NCBI RefSeq assembly: GCF_003347205.1
Contig: NZ_QQBJ01000005.1
Span: forward strand, 248,001-312,000
Source of the DNA: Mycolicibacterium moriokaense
Lineage (GTDB): Bacteria; Actinomycetota; Actinomycetes; Mycobacteriales; Mycobacteriaceae
Reading direction: 5' to 3'
Length of the DNA: 64,000 nt
In this document: positions 18,604 through 30,007 of the stretch, one piece after another
Numbering within the stretch: the stretch's first letter is position 1
Layout of the letters: each line of letters starts with the position of its first letter
The notes under the pieces: generated by a model
Told to the model about the DNA's origin: nothing
What the model saw: the letters and a program-made list of their open reading frames with translations, nothing else
The model's database searches: none
Program-made: the position numbers and the translations under genes

Positions 18604-19259
18604 CAGCCGACGAACCTCGTCAGCCGGGCCGACAGATGCGGCACGAGTCCGCCGTCGGCGTCGACGCGTTCCTCCACGTATGCCAAATCGCCCCCTTCGA
18701 CAATGCCGTACAACCTCTTCGCGCCTCCTACCAGCATTCCGGACTTACTGCGTGCCAACGCGTCTGTGACCAGTTCCCACGACGACTGGTTGAGCGGCCT
18801 GCCGTAGAACAACTCGACATAGCCCGCGGAATGGGCCAGCAGCAGCTCGATGGCCTGCGACTCCGAGGGATCGTTCGGGTCGTTGACGAACCGCCAGAAC
18901 CCCGATTCGCGCAACCCGCGCTCCTCGAAGCCGCCGTCCTCGGTCAGTCGCCACGACCGCGCTTCCCAGATCAGGTAGTCGCCGCCGTCGTGGGACACCA
19001 CGATCTGCTGCCCGAACCGGTAGTCGCCGTGCGATCCACGGCCTTCTCCCTCGCCGCGCCACACCCCGACCAGCGGCAGCAGCGCCAGCAGCGCGTCGTT
19101 GAGATCGGCGCCTTCACGCAGGTTGGCGGTGTCTGCGGGCGCCGGCAGATCAGAGAAAACCGGGATGTTGCGTGCGGCGGTCGTCTTGGCGCGCTCAGCC
19201 GCGGCGGCGACCGCGCGATCGCCCGATCCTCCGGCGACGGGACCCTTGTCGGAAGTCAC
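18603..19259 (-). CDS. Nitrobindin-family heme protein
   Basis: A 218-aa beta-barrel protein corresponding to Rv0813c, the M. tuberculosis nitrobindin that binds ferric heme and isomerises peroxynitrite. The family signature GxWxGxG is seen as GVWRGEGEG (about residues 65-73) and the C-terminal [11 protein letters not shown] carries the expected proximal heme His. An N-terminal extension of about 45 residues rich in Ala precedes the barrel. GTG start overlaps the stop of a 32-codon membrane-protein gene (GTGA), so both are translated together. Confidence 0.93.
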   Translation of the reverse strand: MTSDKGPVAGGSGDRAVAAAAERAKTTAARNIPVFSDLPAPADTANLREGADLNDALLALLPLVGVWRGEGEGRGSHGDYRFGQQIVVSHDGGDYLIWEARSWRLTEDGGFEERGLRESGFWRFVNDPNDPSESQAIELLLAHSAGYVELFYGRPLNQSSWELVTDALARSKSGMLVGGAKRLYGIVEGGDLAYVEERVDADGGLVPHLSARLTRFVG

Positions 19260-19354
19260 GATTCGTCGGTGATGAGTCGATACAGCGCGTACAGCGCGAA
19301 CCAGGTGATGACCACGACGGTCGCCACAAGCAGGATCTCGTAGAACAACACCAC
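19256..19354 (-). CDS. 32-aa single-span membrane protein, leaderless
   Basis: A short reading frame from a GTG-GTG pair encodes one hydrophobic helix, [20 protein letters not shown], ending YRLITDES. A -10 box TAGACT (19362-19367) lies 7 nt upstream of the first GTG, so the start codon is probably the mRNA 5' end. Its stop overlaps the nitrobindin start (GTGA). The combination of promoter, coupling and a clean helix argues for a real gene, even though it is too short for most ORF callers. Function unknown. Confidence 0.7.
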   Translation of the reverse strand: MVLFYEILLVATVVVITWFALYALYRLITDES

Positions 19355-19441
19355 GCGGGCGAGTCTAGTCCCGCGCCGTCGCCACGCGTGGGCGCCCGCC
19401 TAGTCCGCGAAGCGCGCGCCCACGTCAGCGACAAACACTAA

Positions 19442-19744
19442 CTAAGCGACCTTGACGTCGACCTCGTGGATGCCCGCCCCGGACGGCGCGATGCTGGCGT
19501 CGCCGTTGCCCGCGGGTGACAGCGCACGCAACGTCCACGTGCCGGGCGCGGCGAAGAACCGGAAGTCACCGGTGGCCGACGCGACAACCTCGGCGGTGAA
19601 CTCGTCAGAGGCGTCCAGCAGGCGCACGAACGCCCCGCCGACGGTCTGTCCCGCACCGTCGACGACGCGACCGGTGATCACCGTTTCCTTCTCCAGGTCG
19701 ACGCCGGCAGGCAGCGTCTGTCCTTGCTTGGGTGCAGAGCACAT
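19442..19744 (-). CDS. sseC2: SseC-like DUF1416 protein
   Basis: A 100-aa protein of the SseC/DUF1416 family that accompanies CysA-type sulfurtransferases in mycobacteria (Rv0814c). It looks like a single Ig/transthyretin-like beta domain: ITGRVVDGAGQTVGGAFVRLLDASDEF, followed by FRFFAAPGTWTLRALSP. ATG at 19744 leaves one base between it and the cysA2 stop; the two are surely one operon. The role in sulfur metabolism is inferred from this linkage. N-terminal CSAPKQGQTL keeps the Cys at position 2. Confidence 0.92.
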   Translation of the reverse strand: MCSAPKQGQTLPAGVDLEKETVITGRVVDGAGQTVGGAFVRLLDASDEFTAEVVASATGDFRFFAAPGTWTLRALSPAGNGDASIAPSGAGIHEVDVKVA

Positions 19745-19745
19745 A

Positions 19746-20579
19746 TCAACTTCCCAACTCAATCGGGGCGCCCACCAGGGAGCCGTATTCCGTCCAACTG
19801 CCGTCGTAGTTCTTGACGTTGCGATGTCCGAGCAGTTCCTGCAGTACGAACCAGGTGTGCGACGAGCGCTCACCGATGCGGCAGTACGCGATGGTCTCCT
19901 TCTCGCCGTCCAACCCGGCCTCGGCGTAGAGCTTGCTCAGGTCCTCGTCGGACTTGAACGTGCCGTCCTCGTTGGCCGCCTTGCTCCACGGAACGTTGAG
20001 TGCGCCCGGGATATGCCCCGGCCGCTGGCTCTGCTCCTGCGGCAGGTGCGCGGGCGCCAGGATCTTGCCGGAGAACTCGTCGGGCGAGCGCACATCCACT
20101 AGGTTCTTGGCACCGATGGCCGCGATGACCTCGTCGCGGAACGCGCGGATGGTGTTGTCCGGCTGCTTGGCGGTGTAGCTGGTGGTCGGCCGGTCGGGCA
20201 CGTCGGTGACGAGCGGGCGTCCGTCCAGTTCCCACTTCTTACGGCCACCGTCGAGCAGCTTGACGTTCTCGTGGCCGTACAGCTTGAAGTACCAGTACGC
20301 GTACGCGGCGAACCAGTTGTTGTTGCCGCCGTACAGGATCACGGTGTCGTCATTGCTGATGCCCTTGTCGGACAACAGCTTCGAGAACTGCTGGGCGTCG
20401 ACGAAGTCACGCTTGACCTGATCCTGGAGTTCGGTCTTCCAGTCCAGCCGGACGGCGCCTGCGATGTGGCCGCCCTCGTAGGCGGTGGTGTCCTCGTCGA
20501 CCTCGACGAAGACGGTGTTCGGCGCATCGAGATTGCTCTCTGCCCAGTCGGTGGTGACCAGGACGTCGGAGCGAGCCAT
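19746..20579 (-). CDS. cysA2: Thiosulfate sulfurtransferase (two-rhodanese)
   Basis: A 277-aa protein with two rhodanese domains; the C-terminal one carries the active-site loop CRIGERS with Cys233, while the N-terminal domain lacks the Cys. It transfers sulfur from thiosulfate or 3-mercaptopyruvate to thiol acceptors. Corresponds to Rv0815c/CysA2. The order DUF4395, cysA2, sseC behind a polycysteine leader peptide marks it as a cysteine-responsive sulfur operon. ATG at 20579 is preceded by GAAAGGA, a good ribosome site. Confidence 0.95.
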   Translation of the reverse strand: MARSDVLVTTDWAESNLDAPNTVFVEVDEDTTAYEGGHIAGAVRLDWKTELQDQVKRDFVDAQQFSKLLSDKGISNDDTVILYGGNNNWFAAYAYWYFKLYGHENVKLLDGGRKKWELDGRPLVTDVPDRPTTSYTAKQPDNTIRAFRDEVIAAIGAKNLVDVRSPDEFSGKILAPAHLPQEQSQRPGHIPGALNVPWSKAANEDGTFKSDEDLSKLYAEAGLDGEKETIAYCRIGERSSHTWFVLQELLGHRNVKNYDGSWTEYGSLVGAPIELGS

Positions 20580-20611
20580 GAAGGAAATCCTTTCGGTTGG
20601 TTTTCGGGGTA

Positions 20612-21097
20612 CTACGCGGGAACCCCTGAGCGACGCAGACGCGCCACCAGCGGGTAGAGCTGACAGCCGAGGCAGACGGCGAACGCCGCGTTGAGGAATG
20701 CGGCGACCAATGCGAGCGCGGTGGCGATCAATCCGAGCGTGCCCAGGCCCGTTGCGAATCCGATGGTGCCGATGACGGCGAACACGAACCCGACGAGTTG
20801 GGCGAACTTCAACGGCGGCACCGGTTCCTTCTCCGTCACCGGCGCCAGTCGCGGCGCGACGAGTTTGGCGAAGACGATGCCGTAGGGGTGCTTACGCGGC
20901 CCGCCGTGCGCGCCGATCGCGAAGACCACGGCCTGCAGGCCGAGGATCACGGCCGCCGCGGTGAGGCTGACGCTGGAAACGAGCAGGGTGATCACCAGGA
21001 CCGCGGTGGTCACCCATGCGGCGAACCGAGGCCCGCGAACGTCGACTTGGTCGACCCGGCGTTCGGTCCTTGTCGGCGATCCCAGTTCGGATGTCAT
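20612..21097 (-). CDS. DUF4395 membrane protein
   Basis: A 161-aa protein with four hydrophobic segments (FAAWVTTAVLVITLLVSS, LTAAAVILGLQAVVFAIG, FAQLVGFVFAVIGTIGFATG, LGLIATALALVAAFLNAAFAVCLGCQLYPL). The CLGCQLY end has two Cys residues facing the membrane end and is typical of DUF4395. Such proteins sit with thioredoxins or rhodaneses, so a role in sulfur trafficking or thiol transfer across the membrane is inferred. First structural gene after the leader peptide; 32 bp to cysA2. ATG preceded by GGAG at 10 nt. Confidence 0.88.
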   Translation of the reverse strand: MTSELGSPTRTERRVDQVDVRGPRFAAWVTTAVLVITLLVSSVSLTAAAVILGLQAVVFAIGAHGGPRKHPYGIVFAKLVAPRLAPVTEKEPVPPLKFAQLVGFVFAVIGTIGFATGLGTLGLIATALALVAAFLNAAFAVCLGCQLYPLVARLRRSGVPA

Positions 21098-21137
21098 ACG
21101 TGGTCACACTCCTGTTGTGTTGGATACGGCTGGGTGC

Positions 21138-21192
21138 GAGCAGGCCACAACGGGGCTGCTCAGAGCGAGCGCGCAGGGGCGCGCAACTGCGC
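21138..21192 (-). promoter_or_regulatory. Attenuator region: competing hairpins after the polycysteine leader
   Basis: Read on the minus strand, three stems follow the leader stop: GCGCA-GT-TGCGC (21181-21192), GCGCGC-N4-GCGCGC (21169-21184), which shares bases with the first so only one can form, and GAGCAG/CTGCTC (21138-21161). The layout suits control in which ribosome stalling in the Cys run changes the fold. Confidence 0.5.
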
Positions 21193-21285
21193 TCAGCAGC
21201 TACAACAACAACAGCAAGATCCCGCGACGCGGCACAGATCGACTGCGCGGCGCTTGGTGAGCATCACCAGGAGGCGGGCGGACAC
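21193..21285 (-). CDS. Polycysteine leaderless leader peptide
   Basis: A 30-codon frame from a GTG at 21285: it begins MSARLLVMLTKRR and ends with SCCCCCSC before TGA, i.e. five Cys codons in a row plus two more nearby. A -10 box (TAAGCT, 21293-21298) lies exactly 7 nt upstream of the GTG, so the message is leaderless. This matches the class of polycysteine small ORFs described in mycobacteria as cysteine-responsive attenuators of sulfur operons. When Cys-tRNA is scarce the ribosome should stall in the Cys run and release expression of DUF4395-cysA2-sseC downstream. The prediction rests on sequence only. Confidence 0.88.
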   Translation of the reverse strand: MSARLLVMLTKRRAVDLCRVAGSCCCCCSC

Positions 21286-21292
21286 GCCGGAC

Positions 21293-21298
21293 AGCTTA
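21293..21298 (-). promoter_or_regulatory. -10 box of the cysteine operon
   Basis: TAAGCT on the minus strand, 7 nt before the leader GTG, within the 29-bp gap after thiX. It gives the sulfur operon its own promoter, separate from lmeA-thiX. Confidence 0.6.
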
Positions 21299-21314
21299 CC
21301 CAATGACACGGCCA

Positions 21315-21746
21315 TCAAGCCAACAGCGGTTGCAGCGCCGACCGCAGGTCAGCGGCGGTGGGTACGCCCGCGGCGCGATATCGCTGGCGGCCGTCGGCGT
21401 CGAAGATGAGCGTCGTCGGCAGCGAAAGCACCGAAAGTCGGCGGGCCGCCCCGGGATTGGCGTCCATGTCGATCTCCACGTGCGCCACCGCAGGCAGCTC
21501 CGCGCACACCTGATCGACCACCCGCCGCACCCCGGCGCACGGTCCGCACCACACCGCCGTGAAATGCACGATGGTCGGCCCCGCATCGGATAGCCCGAGG
21601 TCAGAGGTGTCCATCGGCGGCGAGCCGGCAGGGTCGGTGGTGGTTTCCTGCAGGCGGGCCCGCAGGGCGAGCAACCTGTTGATCACATAGGCCAGCCCGA
21701 ACGCCGCGATCAGCACGACGATGACGACGGCGAGTGAAGGGCTCAT
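21315..21746 (-). CDS. thiX: Membrane-anchored thioredoxin-like protein
   Basis: A 143-aa protein with an N-terminal membrane helix (residues 3-25) and a thioredoxin domain with active site WCGPC (Cys67, Cys70). Equivalent to Rv0816c (ThiX). The helix and following charges suggest the domain faces one side of the membrane; with the positively charged LLALRARLQ after it, cytoplasmic placement is likely. ATG overlaps the lmeA stop (ATGA), showing translational coupling. Confidence 0.92.
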   Translation of the reverse strand: MSPSLAVVIVVLIAAFGLAYVINRLLALRARLQETTTDPAGSPPMDTSDLGLSDAGPTIVHFTAVWCGPCAGVRRVVDQVCAELPAVAHVEIDMDANPGAARRLSVLSLPTTLIFDADGRQRYRAAGVPTAADLRSALQPLLA

Positions 21747-22597
21747 GACTGTGTGAACTCATCCAGCGTGACGGTTACTCCCTCGGCGATGCCCTCGATG
21801 ATGACGTCGGACCCGCGGGCGCCCTCACTGGTCGGGCCGATCCCGAACGGCAGCTTCAGGCCGGGCATGGTGGTGGTGAATGCGGCCAGCACGGCGGCCT
21901 TCTTGTCCTCGGGCACCTGCTGGTCTGCGGTACCCGCACCGGTGAGCACCCCGGTTGCGGTGAACACCAGCGTGGTCCGGTCCGGCCCCGTCACCGACAG
22001 GTCCACCGAGATGCTCACCTTCTTGTTGAAATCCGCCGCCGTGGGAGTGCCGGTGAAGACCAGCCCGGTATTGCCCGAGATACCCGACTCGGTGGTGCCG
22101 CCAGTGGCGGTGTTGGCTTCCTCGAGCGGCGTCTCCACCAGCAGGTCCGGGATGCCCATGAAACGGCCCAGGTGAGTGGAGTCGATGATCAGGCGGCTTT
22201 CGGCCTTGCCCACCGGCAGTTCGGTGTCCGGTTCGATCAGCCACGAGCCCTTAGGCAGATCAACCGAGTACAGGGTGGCCTCGTAGGAAACCTTGCCGGC
22301 GATGGGGTGATTTACGCCATTGGCGCGGATCTCGATCTGGTCGTAGTGGCTGTTTCGGGCCTGCGTGATGAACGGAAACCCGATGATGCCGACCCAGGGG
22401 TCGAAGCTCAGGTGTGCCGCGCTGCGAACCGCCCTGGCCAGGCGATACTCCGCGTAGATCGCCGCCCCGAAATCGACACCGACCCCGGCGATCGCCACCG
22501 CGACAACCGCCGATATCACCCCGATCACCAGCTTGCGCACCCGGCCATTCTTGCCCACCGCATCCGCCCGCCCCTGCTCGGCGCGGCTAATTGCCAT
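21743..22597 (-). CDS. lmeA: LmeA-family phospholipid-binding exported protein (DUF2993)
   Basis: A 284-aa protein with one N-terminal membrane or signal segment ([26 protein letters not shown]) and a DUF2993 domain, whose tubular fold binds lipids. It is the equivalent of Rv0817c; in M. smegmatis LmeA is a periplasmic phosphatidylinositide-binding protein needed for mannan elongation of lipomannan. ATG at 22597 chosen since the segment before the helix then has the usual charged 20 residues. Divergent from glnR, coupled to thiX. Confidence 0.88.
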   Translation of the reverse strand: MAISRAEQGRADAVGKNGRVRKLVIGVISAVVAVAIAGVGVDFGAAIYAEYRLARAVRSAAHLSFDPWVGIIGFPFITQARNSHYDQIEIRANGVNHPIAGKVSYEATLYSVDLPKGSWLIEPDTELPVGKAESRLIIDSTHLGRFMGIPDLLVETPLEEANTATGGTTESGISGNTGLVFTGTPTAADFNKKVSISVDLSVTGPDRTTLVFTATGVLTGAGTADQQVPEDKKAAVLAAFTTTMPGLKLPFGIGPTSEGARGSDVIIEGIAEGVTVTLDEFTQS

Positions 22598-22709
22598 TGG
22601 TCGGGTTATGGTTAGTGCACCGGTAACGCCCAGATGTCGGTCACGAATCTGGGAGGTATCCACAGACAGCGATGTCCGTCAATATCTGCCCGGCACGCTG
22701 GAGGGCCAG

Positions 22710-25074
<2,365 letters not shown>

Positions 25075-25147
25075 TGCCTCAATATTCACTGAGCTGCTAC
25101 CGAAGGTCAACGTTGCGTGGGGTATTCGTCTCCACGCCCCCGCATCC

Positions 25148-25191
25148 GGTTCATCTTCCGTTCATCGTCCGGTGGAGAAGCGTTCACAGCA
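25148..25191 (+). promoter_or_regulatory. Pho-box-like direct repeats upstream of pstS
   Basis: Repeated 11-mers GGTTCATCTTC (25148), CGTTCATCGTC (25159) and, one unit later, CGTTCACAGCA (25181) are in 11-bp register. GTTCA-type direct repeats 11 bp apart are the binding pattern of phosphate response regulators (RegX3 in mycobacteria, PhoP in Streptomyces). They lie about 130 bp before pstS, so phosphate-starvation induction is expected. Confidence 0.6.
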
Positions 25192-25317
25192 GACCCCTAG
25201 GTTCGTGACCCGAGCAGCGATGATTCTGCTCGGCGGGGCGAACTGCCCCGTCGCTTTGACCTGATACCTCCGGTGGCGGTCGGGACGTCCGTACACCACA
25301 CACCATGAAGGAGCCAC

Positions 25318-26454
25318 GTGAAGCCCAATCGAATCGGTGTTGCGGTGAGCATTTTCGCCGCTGGTGCGCTGATGCTGTCAGGCTGCGGTAGCGATAACAA
25401 CACCTCAAGCTCGGGCAACACATCGGGCGGCGAAACCTCAGGGGGTTCGGCATCCGGCGTCGACTGCAGCGGCAAGGAGTCGTTGAAGGCCAGCGGATCG
25501 TCGGCGCAAGCCAACGCCATCACGCGCTTCGTCACCGCCTACGAGTCGGCGTGCCCCGGGTACACCCTGAACTACACCTCGAGTGGTTCCGGAGCGGGCG
25601 TCTCCGAGTTCATCGGCGGCCAAACCGATTTCGGCGGCACCGATTCACCCCTGAACGCCGAGAAGGGTGAGCCCGAGAAGGCCAAGGAACGCTGCGGCGG
25701 AAGCGACGCGTGGAACCTGCCGGTCGTGTTCGGCCCCATCGCGGTCACCTACAACCTGCCCGGCGTCGACGGCATCGCACTGGACGGGCCGACGCTGGCC
25801 AAGATCTTCAACGGCGCGGTCACCACGTGGAACGCCCCCGAGATCGCGGCGCTGAACAACGGCAAGTCGCTGCCCGGTGACAAGATCAACGTGATCTTCC
25901 GCAGCGACGAGTCCGGCACCACGGACAACTTCCAGAAGTATCTGGACGCCGCATCCGACGGCGCGTGGGGCAAGGGCGCGGGCAAGACGTTCAACGGCGG
26001 TGTCGGCGAAGGCGCCAAGGGCAACGAGGGCACGTCCGCGGCGATCAAGAACACGCCCGGGTCGATCACCTACAACGAGTGGTCCTACGCCACCAAGCAG
26101 GGCCTGCAGGTCGCCGACGTGATCACCTCGGCCGGGCCCGATCCGGTGAAGTTGTCGGTGGACAGCGTCGGCAAGTCGATCGACACCGTCAAGATCAAGG
26201 GCGAGGGCAACGACCTGGTGCTCGACACCTCGTCGTTCTACAAGCCCACGGAGGCCGGCGCGTACCCGATCGTGCTCGGCACCTACGAGGTGGTCTGCTC
26301 GAAGTACCCGCAGTCCGATGTGGCGCCCGCGGTCAAGGCCTTTCTGACGGTTGCCATCGGCGACGGCCAGAAAGGCTTGGAGGAAGCGGGTTACATCCCG
26401 GTGCCCGATAGCTTCAAGACCAAGCTGACCACCGCCATCGACGCAATCTCCTAG
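25318..26454 (+). CDS. pstS: Phosphate-binding lipoprotein PstS
   Basis: A 378-aa phosphate-binding protein of the Pst importer. Lipobox LSGC with Cys23, a Ser/Thr/Gly-rich linker, then the binding fold: [34 protein letters not shown] and [11 protein letters not shown] supply the phosphate-binding Ser, Arg, Asp and Thr. GTG start with GGAGCCAC upstream. First gene of pstSCAB, behind the Pho-box repeats. M. tuberculosis has three pstS copies elsewhere; here a full operon lies where that species keeps only phoT. Confidence 0.95.
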   Translation: MKPNRIGVAVSIFAAGALMLSGCGSDNNTSSSGNTSGGETSGGSASGVDCSGKESLKASGSSAQANAITRFVTAYESACPGYTLNYTSSGSGAGVSEFIGGQTDFGGTDSPLNAEKGEPEKAKERCGGSDAWNLPVVFGPIAVTYNLPGVDGIALDGPTLAKIFNGAVTTWNAPEIAALNNGKSLPGDKINVIFRSDESGTTDNFQKYLDAASDGAWGKGAGKTFNGGVGEGAKGNEGTSAAIKNTPGSITYNEWSYATKQGLQVADVITSAGPDPVKLSVDSVGKSIDTVKIKGEGNDLVLDTSSFYKPTEAGAYPIVLGTYEVVCSKYPQSDVAPAVKAFLTVAIGDGQKGLEEAGYIPVPDSFKTKLTTAIDAIS

Positions 26455-26466
26455 TCAAAGGCTGCA

Positions 26467-27513
26467 ATGACTTTGAAGCCTGAACCGACCGCTGTGGGCT
26501 CGTCAACAAAGGGGGCGAGCCCACGGCAGATCGGAGATACTCCCGATATGTCCACCAACCCACCGGCGGGAAGTTCTCTCAGAGGGGCCCGAAGGTGGGG
26601 CGACGTCGTGTTCTACTCGATCGCGCTCGCCGCGGGCGCGACGATCATCGGGGCCATCGCCTTGATGGGGCTGTTTCTCCTGATCCGTGCGGTTCCGTCG
26701 TTGGCGGCCAACAAGGCCAACTTCTTCACGAGTTCGGACTTCGTCACCACCGACCCGGGCAATCTCCAATTCGGCATCGCGGGCCTGCTGCAGACCACGG
26801 TGCTCAGTTCGGTCTTCGCCCTGGCATTGGCGGTACCGGTGGCCATCGGTATCGCGACTTTTCTGACCAACTACGTGCCGCGCCGGTTCGCGAGGCCGTT
26901 CGCGATCCTGGTCGACCTGCTCGCCGCGGTGCCGTCGATCGTGTTCGGCCTGTGGGGCATCTTCGTGCTGGCGCCCAAGCTCGAACCGGTGCAGCGATTC
27001 TTGAACGAGAAGCTGGGGTGGTTCCCCCTCTTCGGGGACGGCAACGTCTCGCTGGCCGGTGGCGGCACGATCTTCACCGCGGGCGTGGTGCTGGCCGTGA
27101 TGATCCTCCCGATCATCACCTCGGTGTCGCGTGAGGTGTTCAGCCTCACCCCCAAGGGACACGTCGAGGCCGCGCAGGCTCTCGGCGCGACCAAATGGGA
27201 AGTCATCCGCATGACGGTCTACCCCTACGGCCGCAGCGGGATGATCGCCGGGTCGATGCTCGCGTTGGGCCGCGCACTGGGCGAGACGGTCGCGGTGTTG
27301 ATCATCCTGCGAACCGCCGCGCAGGCCGGGCACTGGTCGCTGTTCGACGGCGGCTACACGTTCGCCTCGAAGATCGCCTCGGCCGCAGCGGAATTCAGTG
27401 CTCCGCTGCCCACTGGTGCCTACATCGCGGCGGGCTTCGTGCTCTTCGCGCTGACATTCGTCGTCAACGCGGTTGCCCGGCTGGCAGCCGGAGGGAGGGT
27501 GAGCGGAGGATGA
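26467..27513 (+). CDS. pstC: Phosphate ABC transporter permease PstC
   Basis: A 348-aa permease with six or more membrane helices. The segment [28 protein letters not shown] is the EAA loop that contacts PstB. 12 bp after pstS. The ATG at 26467 gives a 27-residue polar extension; a second ATG at 26548 with GGAG before it would match the usual PstC N-terminus and may be the real start. Overlaps pstA by 4 bp (ATGA). Confidence 0.94.
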   Translation: MTLKPEPTAVGSSTKGASPRQIGDTPDMSTNPPAGSSLRGARRWGDVVFYSIALAAGATIIGAIALMGLFLLIRAVPSLAANKANFFTSSDFVTTDPGNLQFGIAGLLQTTVLSSVFALALAVPVAIGIATFLTNYVPRRFARPFAILVDLLAAVPSIVFGLWGIFVLAPKLEPVQRFLNEKLGWFPLFGDGNVSLAGGGTIFTAGVVLAVMILPIITSVSREVFSLTPKGHVEAAQALGATKWEVIRMTVYPYGRSGMIAGSMLALGRALGETVAVLIILRTAAQAGHWSLFDGGYTFASKIASAAAEFSAPLPTGAYIAAGFVLFALTFVVNAVARLAAGGRVSGG

Positions 27514-28415
27514 CCGACACCACGCTCGACACCCCGGTCAAGGGCCCGACGTTCCACGCCATCAGCCAGAGCCGCAAGATCAAGAACCGGGTCGCCGAAG
27601 CTCTGTTCGCCTCTGCGTTCCTGATCGCGATGGTGCCGCTGGTCTGGGTGCTCTACACGGTCGCAAGCCGCGGGTACACGGCGGTGATCACCTCCGACTG
27701 GTGGGGCAAGTCGCTGTCAGGCGTGCTGCCGGAACAGATGGCGGGCGGCGTCTACCACGCGATCTACGGCACCATCATCCAGGCCGCCATCGCGGCCCTG
27801 CTGGCGGTTCCGCTGGGCATCATGTCGGCGGTCTATCTCGTCGAGTACGGCCGTGGATGGTTCGCCCGGACAACGACTTTCATGGTCGACATCCTCGCGG
27901 GCGTCCCCTCGATCGTGGCGGCACTGTTCATCTTCGCGCTCTGGATCGCCACCATGGGCTTTCCGCAGAGCGCACTGGCCGTGTCGTTGGCCCTGGTGTT
28001 GCTGATGCTGCCGGTCGTGGTGCGCAACACCGAGGAGATGCTCAAGCTGGTGCCCGACGAACTGCGCGAAGCCTCGTACGCGCTGGGCGTCCCGAAGTGG
28101 AAGACGATCGCGCGCGTCGTGGTGCCCACGGCGCTGCCGGGCATCATCAGCGGCATCCTGCTGGCGCTGGCGCGGGTCATCGGTGAGACCGCCCCGGTGC
28201 TGGTGCTCGTCGGCTACGCCAGGTCGATCAACTACGACCCGCTCGAAGGCAACATGGCATCGCTGCCGTTGCTGATCTACACCGAACTGATCAACCCGGA
28301 AGAGGCTGGACGGCTTCGTGTTTGGGGTGCGGCGCTGACGCTGATCCTGATCGTCGCCGGCCTCTACATCGCCGCGGCGTTCGTGATCCGGTTCCTCAAC
28401 CGCAATCGAACCTGA
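27510..28415 (+). CDS. pstA: Phosphate ABC transporter permease PstA
   Basis: A 301-aa second permease subunit with about six helices and the EAA loop [21 protein letters not shown]. Start ATG at 27510 lies in GGAGGATGA, so the ribosome site AGCGGAGG is inside the end of pstC and both are coupled. Followed after 14 bp by pstB. Confidence 0.95.
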   Translation: MTDTTLDTPVKGPTFHAISQSRKIKNRVAEALFASAFLIAMVPLVWVLYTVASRGYTAVITSDWWGKSLSGVLPEQMAGGVYHAIYGTIIQAAIAALLAVPLGIMSAVYLVEYGRGWFARTTTFMVDILAGVPSIVAALFIFALWIATMGFPQSALAVSLALVLLMLPVVVRNTEEMLKLVPDELREASYALGVPKWKTIARVVVPTALPGIISGILLALARVIGETAPVLVLVGYARSINYDPLEGNMASLPLLIYTELINPEEAGRLRVWGAALTLILIVAGLYIAAAFVIRFLNRNRT

Positions 28416-28429
28416 CGTTTAGGAGCGAG

Positions 28430-29206
28430 ATGGCCAAGCGCATCGATATCAAAGACCTCAACATCTACTACGGCTCGTTCCACGCGGTCGCCGACGTCAG
28501 CCTGTCGGTGCCGCCGCGCAGCGTCACGGCGTTCATCGGGCCCTCCGGCTGCGGCAAGTCCACGGTGCTGCGCACGCTGAACCGGATGCACGAAGTGCTT
28601 CCAGGAGCCAGGGCCGAGGGCTCGGTGCTACTCGACGGCGAGGACATCTACGGCGCGGGCATCGATCCGGTCAGCGTCCGCAAGACCATCGGCATGGTGT
28701 TCCAGCGGCCGAACCCCTTCCCGACCATGTCGATCAAGGACAACGTCGTGGCCGGGCTGCGGCTGCAGGGGGTGCGCAACAAGAAGACCCTCGACGAGGT
28801 CGCCGAGCGCTCGCTGCGCGGCGCCAACCTGTGGAACGAGGTCAAGGACCGGCTGGACAAGCCCGGCGGGGGCCTGTCGGGCGGTCAGCAGCAGCGGCTG
28901 TGCATCGCGCGCGCCATCGCGGTGCAGCCCGCGGTGCTGCTGATGGACGAGCCGTGCTCGGCGCTCGACCCGATCTCCACGCTGGCGATCGAGGACCTGA
29001 TCTCCGAGCTCAAGCAGGAGTACACGATCGTCATCGTAACGCACAACATGCAGCAGGCTGCCCGGGTGAGCGATCAGACCGCGTTCTTCAACCTGGAGGC
29101 GACGGGGAAGCCCGGCAAGCTGATCGAGATCGACGACACCGAGAAGATCTTCTCCAACCCGACGCAGAAGGCCACCGAGGACTACATCTCCGGTCGCTTC
29201 GGCTAG
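28430..29206 (+). CDS. pstB: Phosphate ABC transporter ATPase PstB
   Basis: A 258-aa ATPase: Walker [10 protein letters not shown] (about residues 36-44), Q-loop [10 protein letters not shown], signature [14 protein letters not shown], Walker [13 protein letters not shown] and the switch His in THNM. It is the counterpart of PhoT (Rv0820). ATG preceded by AGGAGCGAG. Last gene of pstSCAB. Convergent with phoU. Confidence 0.96.
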   Translation: MAKRIDIKDLNIYYGSFHAVADVSLSVPPRSVTAFIGPSGCGKSTVLRTLNRMHEVLPGARAEGSVLLDGEDIYGAGIDPVSVRKTIGMVFQRPNPFPTMSIKDNVVAGLRLQGVRNKKTLDEVAERSLRGANLWNEVKDRLDKPGGGLSGGQQQRLCIARAIAVQPAVLLMDEPCSALDPISTLAIEDLISELKQEYTIVIVTHNMQQAARVSDQTAFFNLEATGKPGKLIEIDDTEKIFSNPTQKATEDYISGRFG

Positions 29207-29211
29207 CACCT

Positions 29212-29262
29212 CTCGCCGCTCGCGGGAAGCTCAGCTCGCGGGAAAACTCAGCGGGCGGCGAG
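29212..29262. terminator. Inverted repeat between convergent pstB and phoU
   Basis: CTCGCCGC (29212-29219) and GCGGCGAG (29255-29262) are exact inverted copies around an imperfect tandem repeat of CTCGCGGGAA. The right arm lies in the phoU end. It may serve as a bidirectional terminator. Confidence 0.35.
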
Positions 29263-29913
29263 TTGCTCTTCGTCGGGGAACTCGCCGGTCGCCTGGAAGA
29301 TGACGCGGCGGGCAACCTCCACGGCGTGGTCGGCGAATCGCTCGTAGAAGCGGCTCAGCAACGTCACGTCCACGGCGGCGGTGACGCCGTGCTTCCACTC
29401 CTTGTCCATCAGCACGGTGAAGAGATGGCGGTGCAGATCGTCCATCGCATCGTCTTCCTCGCTGATGCGGGCGGCCTTCTCCGGATCCTTGGTCAGTAAC
29501 ACCTCCTGGGCGCTGTTGCCCAGTTCCACTGCCACCCGGCCCATTTCGGCGAAATAGCCGTTGACCTCTTCAGGCAGCGCGTGCTGTGGATGGCGACGCC
29601 GGGCGATCTTGGCGACGTGCAGGGCGAGCGCGCCCATCCGGTCGACGTCCGCGACGATCTGGATGGAGCTGACGATCGCCCGCAGATCCCCCGCCACCGG
29701 AGCCTGCAGGGCAAGCAGGACGAACGCGGCCTCCTCGGCCTTGGCGCTCATCGCGGCGATCTTCTCGTGGTCGGTGATCACCTGTTCGGCCAGCAGCAGG
29801 TCGGCTTGCAGGAGGGCCTGGGTCGCGCGTTCCATCGCGACCCCCGCCAACCCGCACATCTCGCCGAGCTGATTGGTTAGGGCGTCTAGCTGCTCGTGAT
29901 ACGCAGTTCGCAT
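29248..29913 (-). CDS. phoU: Phosphate signalling protein PhoU (PhoY2-like)
   Basis: A 221-aa all-helical protein of two three-helix bundles; PhoU proteins pass the state of the Pst importer to the SenX3-RegX3 system and prevent excess phosphate uptake. Family residues such as [35 protein letters not shown] and [14 protein letters not shown] are present. Equivalent to Rv0821c (PhoY2). Transcribed towards pstB, so it is not in the pst operon. Confidence 0.94.
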   Translation of the reverse strand: MRTAYHEQLDALTNQLGEMCGLAGVAMERATQALLQADLLLAEQVITDHEKIAAMSAKAEEAAFVLLALQAPVAGDLRAIVSSIQIVADVDRMGALALHVAKIARRRHPQHALPEEVNGYFAEMGRVAVELGNSAQEVLLTKDPEKAARISEEDDAMDDLHRHLFTVLMDKEWKHGVTAAVDVTLLSRFYERFADHAVEVARRVIFQATGEFPDEEQLAAR

Positions 29914-30007
29914 ATGCCCAGCCTAAGGGCTGATCCGGTGAATCGTCACGATGTGCAGGGTGAACGAAAGGTGAATGCCGTTTGCCTGATCCCGCGGCCG
30001 CGCGGCG

